Below are positions 24,490 to 31,720 of a DNA stretch of 64,000 nucleotides, piece by piece. Within the stretch, counting starts at the first letter, position 1. The number at the start of each line of letters is the position of its first letter. The DNA is from Streptomyces albogriseolus (GTDB lineage Bacteria; Actinomycetota; Actinomycetes; Streptomycetales; Streptomycetaceae), in NCBI GenBank assembly GCA_014650475.1, contig BMVA01000016.1, positions 1 to 64,000 of the forward strand. The letters run 5' to 3'. The translations under genes and the position numbers were made by a program. The notes beneath the pieces are model-generated. The model saw nothing but the letters and a program-made list of their open reading frames with translations. It was not told where the DNA came from and searched no databases.

Positions 24490-25185
24490 ATGAGCGCACT
24501 CGGCACCCTCTCGGTCGTCTTCGATCTCGACGGAACACTCGTGGACAGCGAGCCGAACTACTACGAGGCCGGGCGCCGCACGCTCGCCGAGTACGGCGTC
24601 CCGGACTTCACCTGGGCGGAGCACGAGCGGTACGTCGGGATCAGTACCCGCGAGACCGTCGCCGACTGGCGCCTCCGCCACGGCCTGTCCGCGTCGGTGG
24701 ACGAGCTGGTGGCGGTCAAGAACCGCCACTACCTGGAGCTGGCCCGGACGAAGACGACGGTGTTCCCCGAGATGCGCGCGTTCGTGGAGCGGCTGGCGGA
24801 CGAGGGCGTCCGGATGGCCGTGGCGTCGGGATCCTCGGCCGAGGCGATCGACGTGATCCTGTCCGGCACCGGCCTGGACACGTGTCTGCGCACCGTGGTG
24901 TCGGCCGACGAGGTCGCCCACGGCAAGCCGGCCCCCGACGTGTTCCTGGAGGCGGCGCGGCGGCTCGGCGCGGAACCGGCGGACTGCGTGGTGGTCGAGG
25001 ACGCCGCGCCGGGCGCGGCCGCCGCGCACGCGGCCGGAATGCGCTGCATCGCCGTGCCCTACGTCGCCGCGCAGGCGGACGCGCCGGAGTTCGCCACGGC
25101 GGGTCTGCTGCTGCGCGGCGGCCAGACGGAGTTCACGGCGCGGGCGGCCTGGGACTGGCTGACCGGGGCCGCCCGACGGAGCTGA
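24490..25185 (+). CDS. HAD superfamily phosphatase, beta-phosphoglucomutase-like
   Basis: 231 residues from ATG 24490. All HAD motifs are present: VFDLDGTLVDSEP (motif I with both Asp), VASGSSAEAID (motif II Ser), the Lys in HGKPAPDVF (motif III) and VVVEDAAPGAAAA (motif IV). The cap is the helical C1 type as in beta-phosphoglucomutase and phosphoglycolate phosphatases. Substrate is probably a small sugar phosphate; not resolvable. It starts 19 bp after lrp and may be co-transcribed. Confidence 0.9.
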   Translation: MSALGTLSVVFDLDGTLVDSEPNYYEAGRRTLAEYGVPDFTWAEHERYVGISTRETVADWRLRHGLSASVDELVAVKNRHYLELARTKTTVFPEMRAFVERLADEGVRMAVASGSSAEAIDVILSGTGLDTCLRTVVSADEVAHGKPAPDVFLEAARRLGAEPADCVVVEDAAPGAAAAHAAGMRCIAVPYVAAQADAPEFATAGLLLRGGQTEFTARAAWDWLTGAARRS

Positions 25186-25328
25186 CCGGCTCGGGCTCGG
25201 GAGCCGCCGGACGCCGTGCACGAGGTCCGCTTCCCCGAGCGGCCGAAAATTCTTTCCCGGACGGTGATTGTTACGCGCTCCGCGTCCGTACTTCCTGGTG
25301 TTGGGCCGTTCATCACCCAGGAGGCACG

Positions 25329-26078
25329 ATGCGCATCTCGCGCGGCACGGCAGGAACCGCGTTCGTGGGCGGAGCCATGATTCTGACCCTCACCGCGCTC
25401 GCCTATCCCACCATGCTGGGCGTACAGACCTCATCCACCTCGCAGGACCGGGTGGTGGCCAACACGAACTACGGCCCCCTGACCGAGCAGGACCGTGACT
25501 TCGTGGTGAAGGTGCGTGCGGCCGGACTGTGGGAGCACCCGCTGGGGCTGCTCGCGATGGAGCGCGGTACGACGCCGGAGATGAAGGAGGCGGGCGAGCA
25601 TCTGGTGGTCGGGCACGGCCGGCTGGACGCCAGCTGCCGCAAGATCTCCCTGGAGCTCGGCATCACGCTGCCGAACCAGGCGTCGCCGCAGCAGCAGGGG
25701 TTCGTGGAGACGGTGAAGGCCACGAGCGGCAAGGAGTTCGACTCCACGGCGGTGAACATCATGCGCGTGACGCACGGGCAGATCTTCCCCGCGATCGCCA
25801 AGGTCCGCGCGAACACCCGCAACACGCTGATCCGCCAGCTGGCGGACCAGGCCAACGACACCGTGCTCGACCACATCACGGTCCTGGAGAAGACCGGTCT
25901 GGTCAATCACGAGCAGGTGAACTTCCAGCAGACCAGCCCGCCGAAGCTGCCGAACGAGCAGGTGACGCCGCCGGCGCCGCAGGCGGGCGCACCGGTGCTT
26001 GCCCTTCCGATCCCGAAGGAGCTGGAGGACCTCAACACGGCCTCCCCGGCGCCGTCGCCCTCCGGCACGGTGCGCTGA
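25329..26078 (+). CDS. DUF4142 exported ferritin-like protein
   Basis: 249 residues from ATG 25329, with AGGAGG upstream. An N-terminal signal/anchor (RISRGTAGTAFVGGAMILTLTALAY) leads to an extracytoplasmic helical bundle: LTEQDRDFVVKVRAAGLWEHPLG, MKEAGEHLVVGHGRLDASCRKI, STAVNIMRVTHGQIFPAIAKV and VLDHITVLEKTGLV. These His-bearing helices are DUF4142, a ferritin-like domain of unknown function. The C-terminus is a Pro-rich tail. The upstream 140 bp contain an AT-rich patch (about 25245-25275) that is the likely promoter. Convergent with the LysR-like gene. Confidence 0.85.
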   Translation: MRISRGTAGTAFVGGAMILTLTALAYPTMLGVQTSSTSQDRVVANTNYGPLTEQDRDFVVKVRAAGLWEHPLGLLAMERGTTPEMKEAGEHLVVGHGRLDASCRKISLELGITLPNQASPQQQGFVETVKATSGKEFDSTAVNIMRVTHGQIFPAIAKVRANTRNTLIRQLADQANDTVLDHITVLEKTGLVNHEQVNFQQTSPPKLPNEQVTPPAPQAGAPVLALPIPKELEDLNTASPAPSPSGTVR

Positions 26079-26096
26079 CGCGTCCGCGGTCCGCGG

Positions 26097-26879
26097 TCAG
26101 GACCTGCGGCGGGGCTTGCCCCGTCGCGGGTCCTTCGCCGTTCCGCCGCCGGCGCCCCGCCGGGCACGGCCCGCGGCCCCGGCGGACGGCTGCCGACGGC
26201 GTCCGCCGTCGCCCTGAGCGGACCGGTCCTTCTTCTGCTTCGCCTGCTTCTCCTGCGCGGGCTGCGGCCGGCGGCCGCGGGTGCTGTTGACGGTGCGGCC
26301 GCGCACGATGCCGATGAAGTCCTCGACCAGGTCCGTGGTCGCCGCCTCCGGCCAGGCCAGACCCACGCTCGAGGCGGGCGCGTCCTCCAGGGGGCGGTGG
26401 GTGAGGTCCTTGCGGTGGTGCAGCCGGGCCAGCGACAGGGGCGCCACGAGCACGCCGATCCCGGCGGCGACCAGCTCGATCGCGTCGGCGGTGGTGGCCG
26501 GGCGTTCCAGGGCGGGGCGGCCGGGCAGGGTCTCCCAGGCGAGCACGTCGTCGAGGGGGTGCAGCACGATGTCGTCCGCGAGGTCCTCGACGGTGACCGA
26601 GTCGGCGGCGGTGACCAGATGGTCCTTGGGGACCACGACGACGGTCTGCTCGGTGTAGAGGGGGATGGCGCTGAGCACCGTCCGGTCGACGGGGAGCCGG
26701 ACGAGACCGGCGTCGGCCTCGCCGTCCAGCAGCATCCCGTGCGCCGGCACCGGGGGCGCCTGGGTGAGGGTCAGCGGGACGTCGGGCTGCCGCTCGTTCC
26801 AGACGCGCACCCACTTGTCGGGCATCACGCCGGGGACGTACACGAGGCGGAACGAGGGGGACACTTCCGGGCCGGTCAC
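26097..26879 (-). CDS. LysR-type effector-binding domain protein lacking an HTH, with basic tail
   Basis: 260 residues from GTG 26879. The chain begins directly in a LysR substrate-binding fold: FRLVYVPGVMPDKWVRVWNERQPDVPL, GMLLDGEADAGLVRLPVD, ETVVVVPKDHLV-like TEQTVVVVPKDH, and VAAGIGVLVAPLSLARL. There is no N-terminal winged helix. The last about 60 residues are a Lys/Arg-rich tail (KQAKQKKDRSAQ, KPRRRS) that could bind nucleic acid. Homologues of this form occur in Streptomyces. It is divergent from DUF5997, and a 26-bp palindrome covers its start codon. Function unknown; a ligand sensor is the best guess. Confidence 0.8.
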   Translation of the reverse strand: MTGPEVSPSFRLVYVPGVMPDKWVRVWNERQPDVPLTLTQAPPVPAHGMLLDGEADAGLVRLPVDRTVLSAIPLYTEQTVVVVPKDHLVTAADSVTVEDLADDIVLHPLDDVLAWETLPGRPALERPATTADAIELVAAGIGVLVAPLSLARLHHRKDLTHRPLEDAPASSVGLAWPEAATTDLVEDFIGIVRGRTVNSTRGRRPQPAQEKQAKQKKDRSAQGDGGRRRQPSAGAAGRARRGAGGGTAKDPRRGKPRRRS

Positions 26880-26896
26880 CTGGCCAGGTTACCGGC
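26871..26896. promoter_or_regulatory. 26-bp near-perfect palindrome at the LysR-like/DUF5997 divergent region
   Basis: GCCGGTCACCTGG (26871-26883) and CCAGGTTACCGGC (26884-26896) pair at 12 of 13 positions, with a perfect 12-bp core ACCTGGCCAGGT. It spans the start codon of the LysR-like gene and lies 42 bp upstream of the DUF5997 start. It looks like a strong operator. Confidence 0.65.
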
Positions 26897-26937
26897 CGTG
26901 GTCGGCGGCCGTGCACACGCTCGATACCCTGGACGCC

Positions 26938-27330
26938 ATGACGCAGCACCAGAGCACCCAGACGATGAAGCCCGCGACCGCGGCGAAGAAACTGGGTGTG
27001 TACCTCGAGGCCACCCCCGCCGAGTTCCGGGAGGGCGTGGTCTCGCGCGCGGAACTGAACGCGCTCCAGACCGACCCTCCGCAGTGGCTGCGGGACCTGC
27101 GGCGCGACGGCCCGCACCCCCGCCCGGTCGTCGCGGCCAAGCTGGGCGTCTCGATCTCCGGTCTGGCCCGTGGCGGCGTGACCGAGCCGCTCACCACCGA
27201 GCAGATCGAGGCGCTGAAGCAGGAGCGCCCCGAGTGGCTGGAGCGGGAGCGCGCCACCCAGGCCGAGGTCCGCAAGGAGGCGGCCCGGCTGAAGAAGCGC
27301 GGGAGCGAGAGCACCGAGGGCGGCGCCTGA
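26938..27330 (+). CDS. DUF5997 family protein
   Basis: 130 residues from ATG 26938. The family is recognised from TAAKKLGVYLEATPAEFREG, ISRAEL-like VSRAELNALQTDPPQWL, and KLGVSISGLARGGVTEPLTTEQI, a segment that resembles a helix-turn-helix and may bind DNA. The C-terminus is Lys/Glu-rich. The function is unknown. Its constant neighbour is the HTH-less LysR-like protein on the other strand; one could imagine that DUF5997 supplies DNA binding and its neighbour ligand sensing, but this is speculation. Confidence 0.85.
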   Translation: MTQHQSTQTMKPATAAKKLGVYLEATPAEFREGVVSRAELNALQTDPPQWLRDLRRDGPHPRPVVAAKLGVSISGLARGGVTEPLTTEQIEALKQERPEWLERERATQAEVRKEAARLKKRGSESTEGGA

Positions 27331-27526
27331 GGTCCGCCTCCGAGGGCACAGACACCCCCGGCCGGGTCCCCGGTCCGGGGGTGTTCCGCTTCCGTTCGCC
27401 CGCATGGCGGGACATGACGGGAAGCGGACACCGTCCCACCCCTTCCGGAGAACAGATATATGCACCACCATGTGGCGCTATCGCACGCGCCCGTGGCGGC
27501 GCGGCCGACCGTGCCCGGGGTGGGAC

Positions 27527-28015
27527 ATGCACGACACCAGGTGGAAGCAGGCCGTCGAATGGCTGGCCGCGGCGGCCACGGACCCGCAGGAGTGCAAACG
27601 CCAGTGGGACCGCGGTCAGGGCACGGCCCTGCTCGCGGCCGGGCGGTACTGGGACGTGCTGAGCGTGCCCGACCGCCTCGGGCTGCTGGCCCTGGATCTG
27701 CTGTGGAGCGATCCGCTGGAGATGCCCGGGCCCACGCTGGTGGACGTCACGGCACGCCGTGTGGGCTTCTTCCTGCCGCCCGACCCGGGCAGCGAGTGGG
27801 TGGGCTTCGGGGTACGGCACGTGGGACGCGGGTCCTGGGTGGCCGTGCCGCCGCCGTACCGGCCCTCCGGACGGCTGGAGTGGCTGGTCCCGCCGGACGG
27901 CACCGGCACGCTGCACGCGGCGGAGCCGCTGGAACGGGCGCTGCGGCGGGCGACCGGGACGCTCGCGGTGCTCGCCCCGGTCAGCGCGGAGCCGGCCGGT
28001 CCGGACTGCTGGTGA
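27527..28015 (+). CDS. Conserved hypothetical protein, primase/polymerase-like family
   Basis: 162 residues from ATG 27527, with GGGGTGGG upstream. Recognisable blocks are WKQAVEWLAAAATDP, GRYWDVLSVPDRLG, RVGFFLPPDPGSEWVGFGV, SWVAVPPPYRPSG and LEWLVPPDGTGTL. As far as I recall, similar short Streptomyces proteins are labelled as bifunctional DNA primase/polymerase N-terminal-like, but I see no catalytic Asp pair, so enzymatic activity is doubtful. It overlaps the convergent next gene by 35 bp. Function unknown. Confidence 0.65.
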   Translation: MHDTRWKQAVEWLAAAATDPQECKRQWDRGQGTALLAAGRYWDVLSVPDRLGLLALDLLWSDPLEMPGPTLVDVTARRVGFFLPPDPGSEWVGFGVRHVGRGSWVAVPPPYRPSGRLEWLVPPDGTGTLHAAEPLERALRRATGTLAVLAPVSAEPAGPDCW

Positions 28016-28373
28016 GCTCCGGTTCCGGCGCCTCCTCGGCCGCGGCCGCCTCGGACGACTCACGGGAAGACATCCCCTCGGGCGTCTCGCCGGACGGCAT
28101 GGCCCCGGACGTCTCCGTCTCCGGGGCCAGCAGGGGGACCGGGACGCGGAACGGCACGGTGGGCGCCGGGCCGTGGTCGTTCGCGGTCATGACGGCGAAC
28201 GACGCCCACGGCCCGTCCCTGTGCCCCGGGACGGTGCATCCCTTCGCCCGCCACTCCGCGACGAGTTCCGCGTAGATCGGTGTGTTCGCCACATGGCCGC
28301 CGGTCAGTTGCGCGTACGGCCGGTTCACGGCGCCGTGCCCGAGAAGGCGCCGCGCCGTCTCAGTGCTGTCCAT
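27981..28373 (-). CDS. Conserved hypothetical protein
   Basis: 130 residues from ATG 28373 (a GTG at 28421 would add 16). The N-terminal 75 residues look like a folded domain (TARRLLGHGAVNRPYAQLTGG, NTPIYAELVAEWRAKGCTVPG, WASFAVMTAND); the rest is Pro/Glu/Ser low complexity. No family function is known to me. It lies next to and divergent from the MerR-clamp gene. The third-codon position is strongly GC, supporting coding on this strand. Confidence 0.6.
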   Translation of the reverse strand: MDSTETARRLLGHGAVNRPYAQLTGGHVANTPIYAELVAEWRAKGCTVPGHRDGPWASFAVMTANDHGPAPTVPFRVPVPLLAPETETSGAMPSGETPEGMSSRESSEAAAAEEAPEPELTSSPDRPAPR

Positions 28374-28481
28374 GCCGGAGCAACGCGCCGCCGTGCGCCG
28401 GTGGTACGCCGTGGGCTCCACCTCCGCCCCGCGGGGGTGACATCGTCACCCGGTCGGCCGTACGCGTCGGGGAGGCGGGGT

Positions 28482-28512
28482 TTGACCCTCGACCTGGTCG
28501 AGGCGTCAGGGT
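28482..28512 (+). promoter_or_regulatory. MerR-type promoter with dyad in a 19-bp spacer
   Basis: TTGACC (28482-28487), 19-bp spacer, CAGGGT (28507-28512). The dyad CCTCGAC-CTG-GTCGAGG (28487-28503) fills the spacer. The overlong spacer with a central dyad is the hallmark of promoters activated by MerR proteins, and the gene immediately downstream is a MerR regulator, so autoactivation is likely. The -10 is poor by itself. Confidence 0.55.
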
Positions 28513-28531
28513 CCGAGGTGTGGAGAGCGAG

Positions 28532-29605
28532 ATGCGCAGCATTGGTGAGATGGCCCGCGAGAGCGGGCTGGGCGTCAGCGCCCTGCGGTTCTACGACCGT
28601 GCCGGTGTCCTGGTCCCCGACCAGGTCGATCCGGTCACGGGCTACCGCTGGTACGCGCCGGAGCAGCTCGGCGAGGCCCGGGTGCTGGCCCGGCTGCGCC
28701 GTGCCGGTATGCCGCTGGCGGACGTCCGGCTGGTCCTGGCCGGCTGGACGGCCGCCGACACCGAACTCGTACGCCGGCTCCTCGAGGCGCATCTGCGCCG
28801 GCTGGAGAAGGGGCTGTCGGCCGCCCGTGCCGAGTTCTCCGCGCTTCGTGACCTTCTCGACGACAGGGAGGACCCCCTCATGACCTCACCCCTTTCCGCC
28901 GCCCGGCTGTCCGTGTCCGGCCCCGGTCTGGCCGCCGCGCTGGACGCGGTCCGCTTCGCGGCCGGGACCGACCCGGAGCTGCCGGTGCTGGCCGGCGTCC
29001 ATCTCGACGCCGAGGGCGACGCCCTGCACCTCGTGGCGACCGACCGCTATCGGATGGCGGTGGCCCGCACCGCGGCGAGCGGGCAGGGGGGCGGCCGCGT
29101 GCAGGCGACCGTGCCGCTGCCGCTCGCCGACGCGATGCGGTCGCTGCTGGACGGCGAGGACGAGGTGCGCCTCACCGTGGACGACGGGCGCGTGACCCTG
29201 GAGGCCGGTGACCGGCAGACGGGCGGGCGCTGTCTGGGGCAGGACTTCCCGGACTACCGGCGCCTGGTGCGGCTGCCCGCCGGACGTCGTGCGGAGGTGA
29301 AGGTGCCCGCGTTCACGGAGGCGGTGCGCACGGGTCCGGTGCGGCTGCACGAGGACGGCGGGGCGACGTGCGAGCTGACGGTGCTGGAGGTGTCGGAGGA
29401 CGGCCGGGTCGCGCCGGTCCCGGAGGGCGCCGACGGCCCGGACCTCGTCGCGGTGAACCGGGCGTTCCTGCTGGACGCGCTGGCCGCGGCGGCCGACGAC
29501 CGGCTCGTCCTGGAGTTCGGCGCCCCGACGGCCCCGCTCGTGATCCGCGGGGCCGGCGACGAGCACACGTTCTCGCTGCTGATGCCGGTGCGACTGTCCG
29601 ACTGA
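28532..29605 (+). CDS. MerR regulator fused to DNA polymerase III beta (sliding clamp)-like domains
   Basis: 357 residues from ATG 28532. Residues 1-70 are a MerR winged helix: SIGEMARESGLGVSALRFYDRAGVL, then GYRWYAPEQLGEARVLARL. A coiled-coil helix (about 75-112) follows. The rest resembles two of the three domains of DnaN: PVLAGVHLDAEGDALHLVATDRYRMAVAR corresponds to the 'ATDRYRLAVR' block of the second clamp domain, and DLVAVNRAFLLDAL with the C-terminal TFSLLMPVRL corresponds to the end of the third. MerR proteins usually carry a small ligand domain instead. Similar proteins are known in Streptomyces but uncharacterised. An internal ATG at 28880 with a strong Shine-Dalgarno could make the clamp part alone. 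Confidence 0.88.
   Translation: MRSIGEMARESGLGVSALRFYDRAGVLVPDQVDPVTGYRWYAPEQLGEARVLARLRRAGMPLADVRLVLAGWTAADTELVRRLLEAHLRRLEKGLSAARAEFSALRDLLDDREDPLMTSPLSAARLSVSGPGLAAALDAVRFAAGTDPELPVLAGVHLDAEGDALHLVATDRYRMAVARTAASGQGGGRVQATVPLPLADAMRSLLDGEDEVRLTVDDGRVTLEAGDRQTGGRCLGQDFPDYRRLVRLPAGRRAEVKVPAFTEAVRTGPVRLHEDGGATCELTVLEVSEDGRVAPVPEGADGPDLVAVNRAFLLDALAAAADDRLVLEFGAPTAPLVIRGAGDEHTFSLLMPVRLSD
28865..28882 (+). promoter_or_regulatory. Internal Shine-Dalgarno and ATG inside the MerR-clamp gene
   Basis: AGGGAGG (28865-28871), 8 bp, ATG (28880-28882) in frame, exactly at the boundary between the MerR coiled coil and the clamp-like domain. Initiation here would yield a 241-residue protein lacking the DNA-binding part. 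Confidence 0.4.
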
Positions 29606-29633
29606 GCCGGACGTCTTGTCCCCGGAGCGCACG

Positions 29634-29673
29634 ACGGCCCGGGCGGCTCCCTCGCGGGGGCCGTCCGGGCCGT
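29634..29673. terminator. Hairpin between convergent MerR-clamp and antiporter genes
   Basis: ACGGCCCGG-G-CGGC (from 29634) pairs with GCCG-T-CCGGGCCGT (to 29673), with one internal mismatch and a loop of about a dozen bases. Confidence 0.6.
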
Positions 29674-29691
29674 ACGCACGGGCGGCGGGGG

Positions 29692-30939
29692 TCAGCGGTC
29701 GCGGCCGCTGTCCTCCATCGGCTCCAGCGCCTCCGCGGCGGGCGTGCCGCGCTGGGCCGGCAGGCTGTCGGGCGGGGGCGTGCCGCGTCCGGCCAGGCGC
29801 ATCGCGATCGGCTCGGTGTAGCGGGCGGTGAGCGGTCCGAGCACCACCAGGACCAGGACGTACGCGGTGGCCAGCGGGCCGAGCTGGGGCTCGATGCCGG
29901 CGGTGACGGCGAGTCCGGCGATGACGATGGAGAACTCGCCGCGCGCCACCAGCGTGCCGCCCGCGCGCCAGCGGCCCTTGACGGAGATGCCGGCCCGGCG
30001 GGCCGCCCACCAGCCGGTGGCGATCTTCGTGAGGACGGTGACGACGGCCAGGCCCAGCGCCGGGAGGATGACCGGCGGGATGGACTGCGGGTCGGTGTGC
30101 AGGCCGAAGAAGACGAAGAACACCGCGGCGAACAGGTCGCGCAGCGGGGCGAGCAGGTTGTGCGCGCCCTCCGCGACCTCGCCGGACAGGGCGATGCCGA
30201 CGAGGAACGCGCCGACGGCGGCCGACACCTGGAGCTGCTGGGCGATGCCGGCGACCAGCAGGGTCAGGCCGAGCACGACGAGCAGCAGCTTCTCCGGGTC
30301 GTCGCTGGAGACGAAGCGGGAGATCACGCGTCCGTAGCGGACGGCGACGAAGAGCACGAGACCGGCGACGCCCAGCGCGATGGCGAGGGTGACGCTGCCC
30401 GCGGCGAGGCTGACGCCGGCCAGCAGGGCGGTGATGATCGGGAGGTAGACGGCCATCGCCAGGTCCTCGAGCACGAGGATGCTGAGAATGACCGGGGTCT
30501 CTCGGTTGCCGAGCCGGCCCAGGTCGCCGAGGACCTTGGCGATGACGCCGGAGGAGGAGATCCAGGTGACGCCCGCGAGCACCACGGCGGCGACAGGGCC
30601 CCAGCCCATGAGCAGGGCGAGGGCGGCGCCGGGCAGGGCGTTGAGCGTCATGTCGACGAGACCGGCGGGGTACTGCGTCTTGAGGTTGGAGACGAGGTCG
30701 CTGGCCGTGTACTCGAGGCCGAGCATGAGGAGCAGCAGGATGACGCCGATCTCGGCGCCGATCGCGACGAACTCCTCGCTGGCGCCGAGCGGCAGCAGGC
30801 CGCCCTCGCCGAACGCGAGGCCGGCCAGCAGGTAGAGGGGGATGGGCGAGAACTGGAGGCGTCCGGCGAGGCGGCCGAGCAGGCCGAGACCGAGGATGAT
30901 CGCGCCGAACTCGATGAGGAAGATCGCGGAAGAGTGCAC
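29692..30939 (-). CDS. CPA2-family K+(Na+)/H+ antiporter, KhtU-like
   Basis: 415 residues from GTG 30939, four bases after the stop of the upstream khtT-like gene. About 12 transmembrane helices make up nearly the whole protein. CPA2 hallmarks include FGAIILGLGLLGRLAGRL, GVILLLLMLGLEYTASDL, LVLEDLAMAVYLP with the Glu-Asp pair that carries protons, and FFVFFGLHTDPQ. A short cytoplasmic C-terminal tail has no TrkA_N domain; the regulatory RCK_C part is encoded separately upstream, as in Bacillus KhtTU. It likely expels K+ in exchange for protons under alkaline or electrophile stress. Confidence 0.88.
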   Translation of the reverse strand: MHSSAIFLIEFGAIILGLGLLGRLAGRLQFSPIPLYLLAGLAFGEGGLLPLGASEEFVAIGAEIGVILLLLMLGLEYTASDLVSNLKTQYPAGLVDMTLNALPGAALALLMGWGPVAAVVLAGVTWISSSGVIAKVLGDLGRLGNRETPVILSILVLEDLAMAVYLPIITALLAGVSLAAGSVTLAIALGVAGLVLFVAVRYGRVISRFVSSDDPEKLLLVVLGLTLLVAGIAQQLQVSAAVGAFLVGIALSGEVAEGAHNLLAPLRDLFAAVFFVFFGLHTDPQSIPPVILPALGLAVVTVLTKIATGWWAARRAGISVKGRWRAGGTLVARGEFSIVIAGLAVTAGIEPQLGPLATAYVLVLVVLGPLTARYTEPIAMRLAGRGTPPPDSLPAQRGTPAAEALEPMEDSGRDR

Positions 30940-30943
30940 GCGC

Positions 30944-31414
30944 TCACTCCCGCCCGAGGATCTCGGCGGCGGCGTCGATGCCTTCGCGGGTGCCGATCAC
31001 GATCAGGGTGTCGCCGCCGGCGAGCCGGAAGTCCGGCGCGGGCGACGGGATCGCCTCCGCGCGACGCAGGACGGCCACGATCGACACTCCCGTGTCGGTG
31101 CGCATCCGCGTCTCGCCCAGCAGGCGTCCGTTCCAGTGGGAGACCGAGGACAGCTCGATGCGCTCGGCGACCAGGCCCAGGTCGGTGGTGTGCAGCAGGT
31201 TGGGGCTGTGGTGGGCCGGCATCAGCGCGTCGATGAGCGCGGCCGACTCGGCGACGCTGAGCCGCAGCGAGCGGGCGCAGGCGTCCGGGTCGTCGGAGCG
31301 GTAGACGTTGACCGTACGGGCGCCGTCGCGGTGCGCGATGACGGACAGGTGCTCGTGCTCACGCGTGGTGAGGTCGTATTTGACACCGATGCCCGGCAAC
31401 GGTGTCGCGCTCAT
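30944..31414 (-). CDS. TrkA-C (RCK_C) regulatory subunit of K+/H+ antiporter, KhtT-like
   Basis: 156 residues from ATG 31414. N-terminal half: GVKYDLTTREHEHLSVIAHRDGARTVNVY, typical of KhtT-type subunits. C-terminal half is an RCK_C domain: LRLSVAES..., SVSHWNGRLLGETRMRTDTGVSIVAVLR, FRLAGGDTLIVIGTREGIDAA. Such subunits bind nucleotides and sense pH to gate the partner antiporter. The antiporter gene starts 4 bp after this stop, with its Shine-Dalgarno inside this gene, so the two are translated together. Confidence 0.88.
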   Translation of the reverse strand: MSATPLPGIGVKYDLTTREHEHLSVIAHRDGARTVNVYRSDDPDACARSLRLSVAESAALIDALMPAHHSPNLLHTTDLGLVAERIELSSVSHWNGRLLGETRMRTDTGVSIVAVLRRAEAIPSPAPDFRLAGGDTLIVIGTREGIDAAAEILGRE

Positions 31415-31720
31415 CCGTGGAGCAGGCACAGCCCGTCCCCTTCCCGTCTTCTTCTCAAGCCGTCCGATGTGCGGGGGCTGAACGGACCGGCGCACGGCAC
31501 CAGGTGGCCACCCTCACTGCCGTAATGGTGCCATCCCGCCATTCGGCCGGAACATGGGTGTTGCCACGGATGGACAGCCCGCGGGACCACGGCGAGGATC
31601 TCCGAGGACGTCGTGTCCCCGCAGGTCAGCGGGGTGTACCGGACAAAGCGCAGGAATCGGATGCGTAGCGGACCGCCCGCGTGGGTACTCGGTGGCATCT
31701 TCCGGGGACGGGAGTGTGTG
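31415..31720. other. Non-coding region between khtT-like and USP genes
   Basis: About 306 bp with no supportable gene. It holds promoters for both divergent units, a palindrome GGTGGCCACC (about 31502-31511), and a hairpin CCCCGC-AGGTCA-GCGGGG (31617-31634) about 85 bp before the USP start. The hairpin could act in the USP leader. The first half is pyrimidine-rich on the plus strand. Confidence 0.5.

Noticed and set aside
27181-28063. Long minus-strand open frames overlapping the DUF5997 and hypothetical genes
   Set aside because: Their translations are Arg/Pro/Gly-rich low complexity, as expected for antisense frames in high-GC DNA, and they lack Shine-Dalgarno sites.
31611-31640. Hairpin CCCCGC-AGGTCA-GCGGGG followed by TGTACC, resembling a type I-E CRISPR repeat
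   Set aside because: Only one copy is present, with no spacing or second repeat in the neighbourhood and no cas genes in the window.
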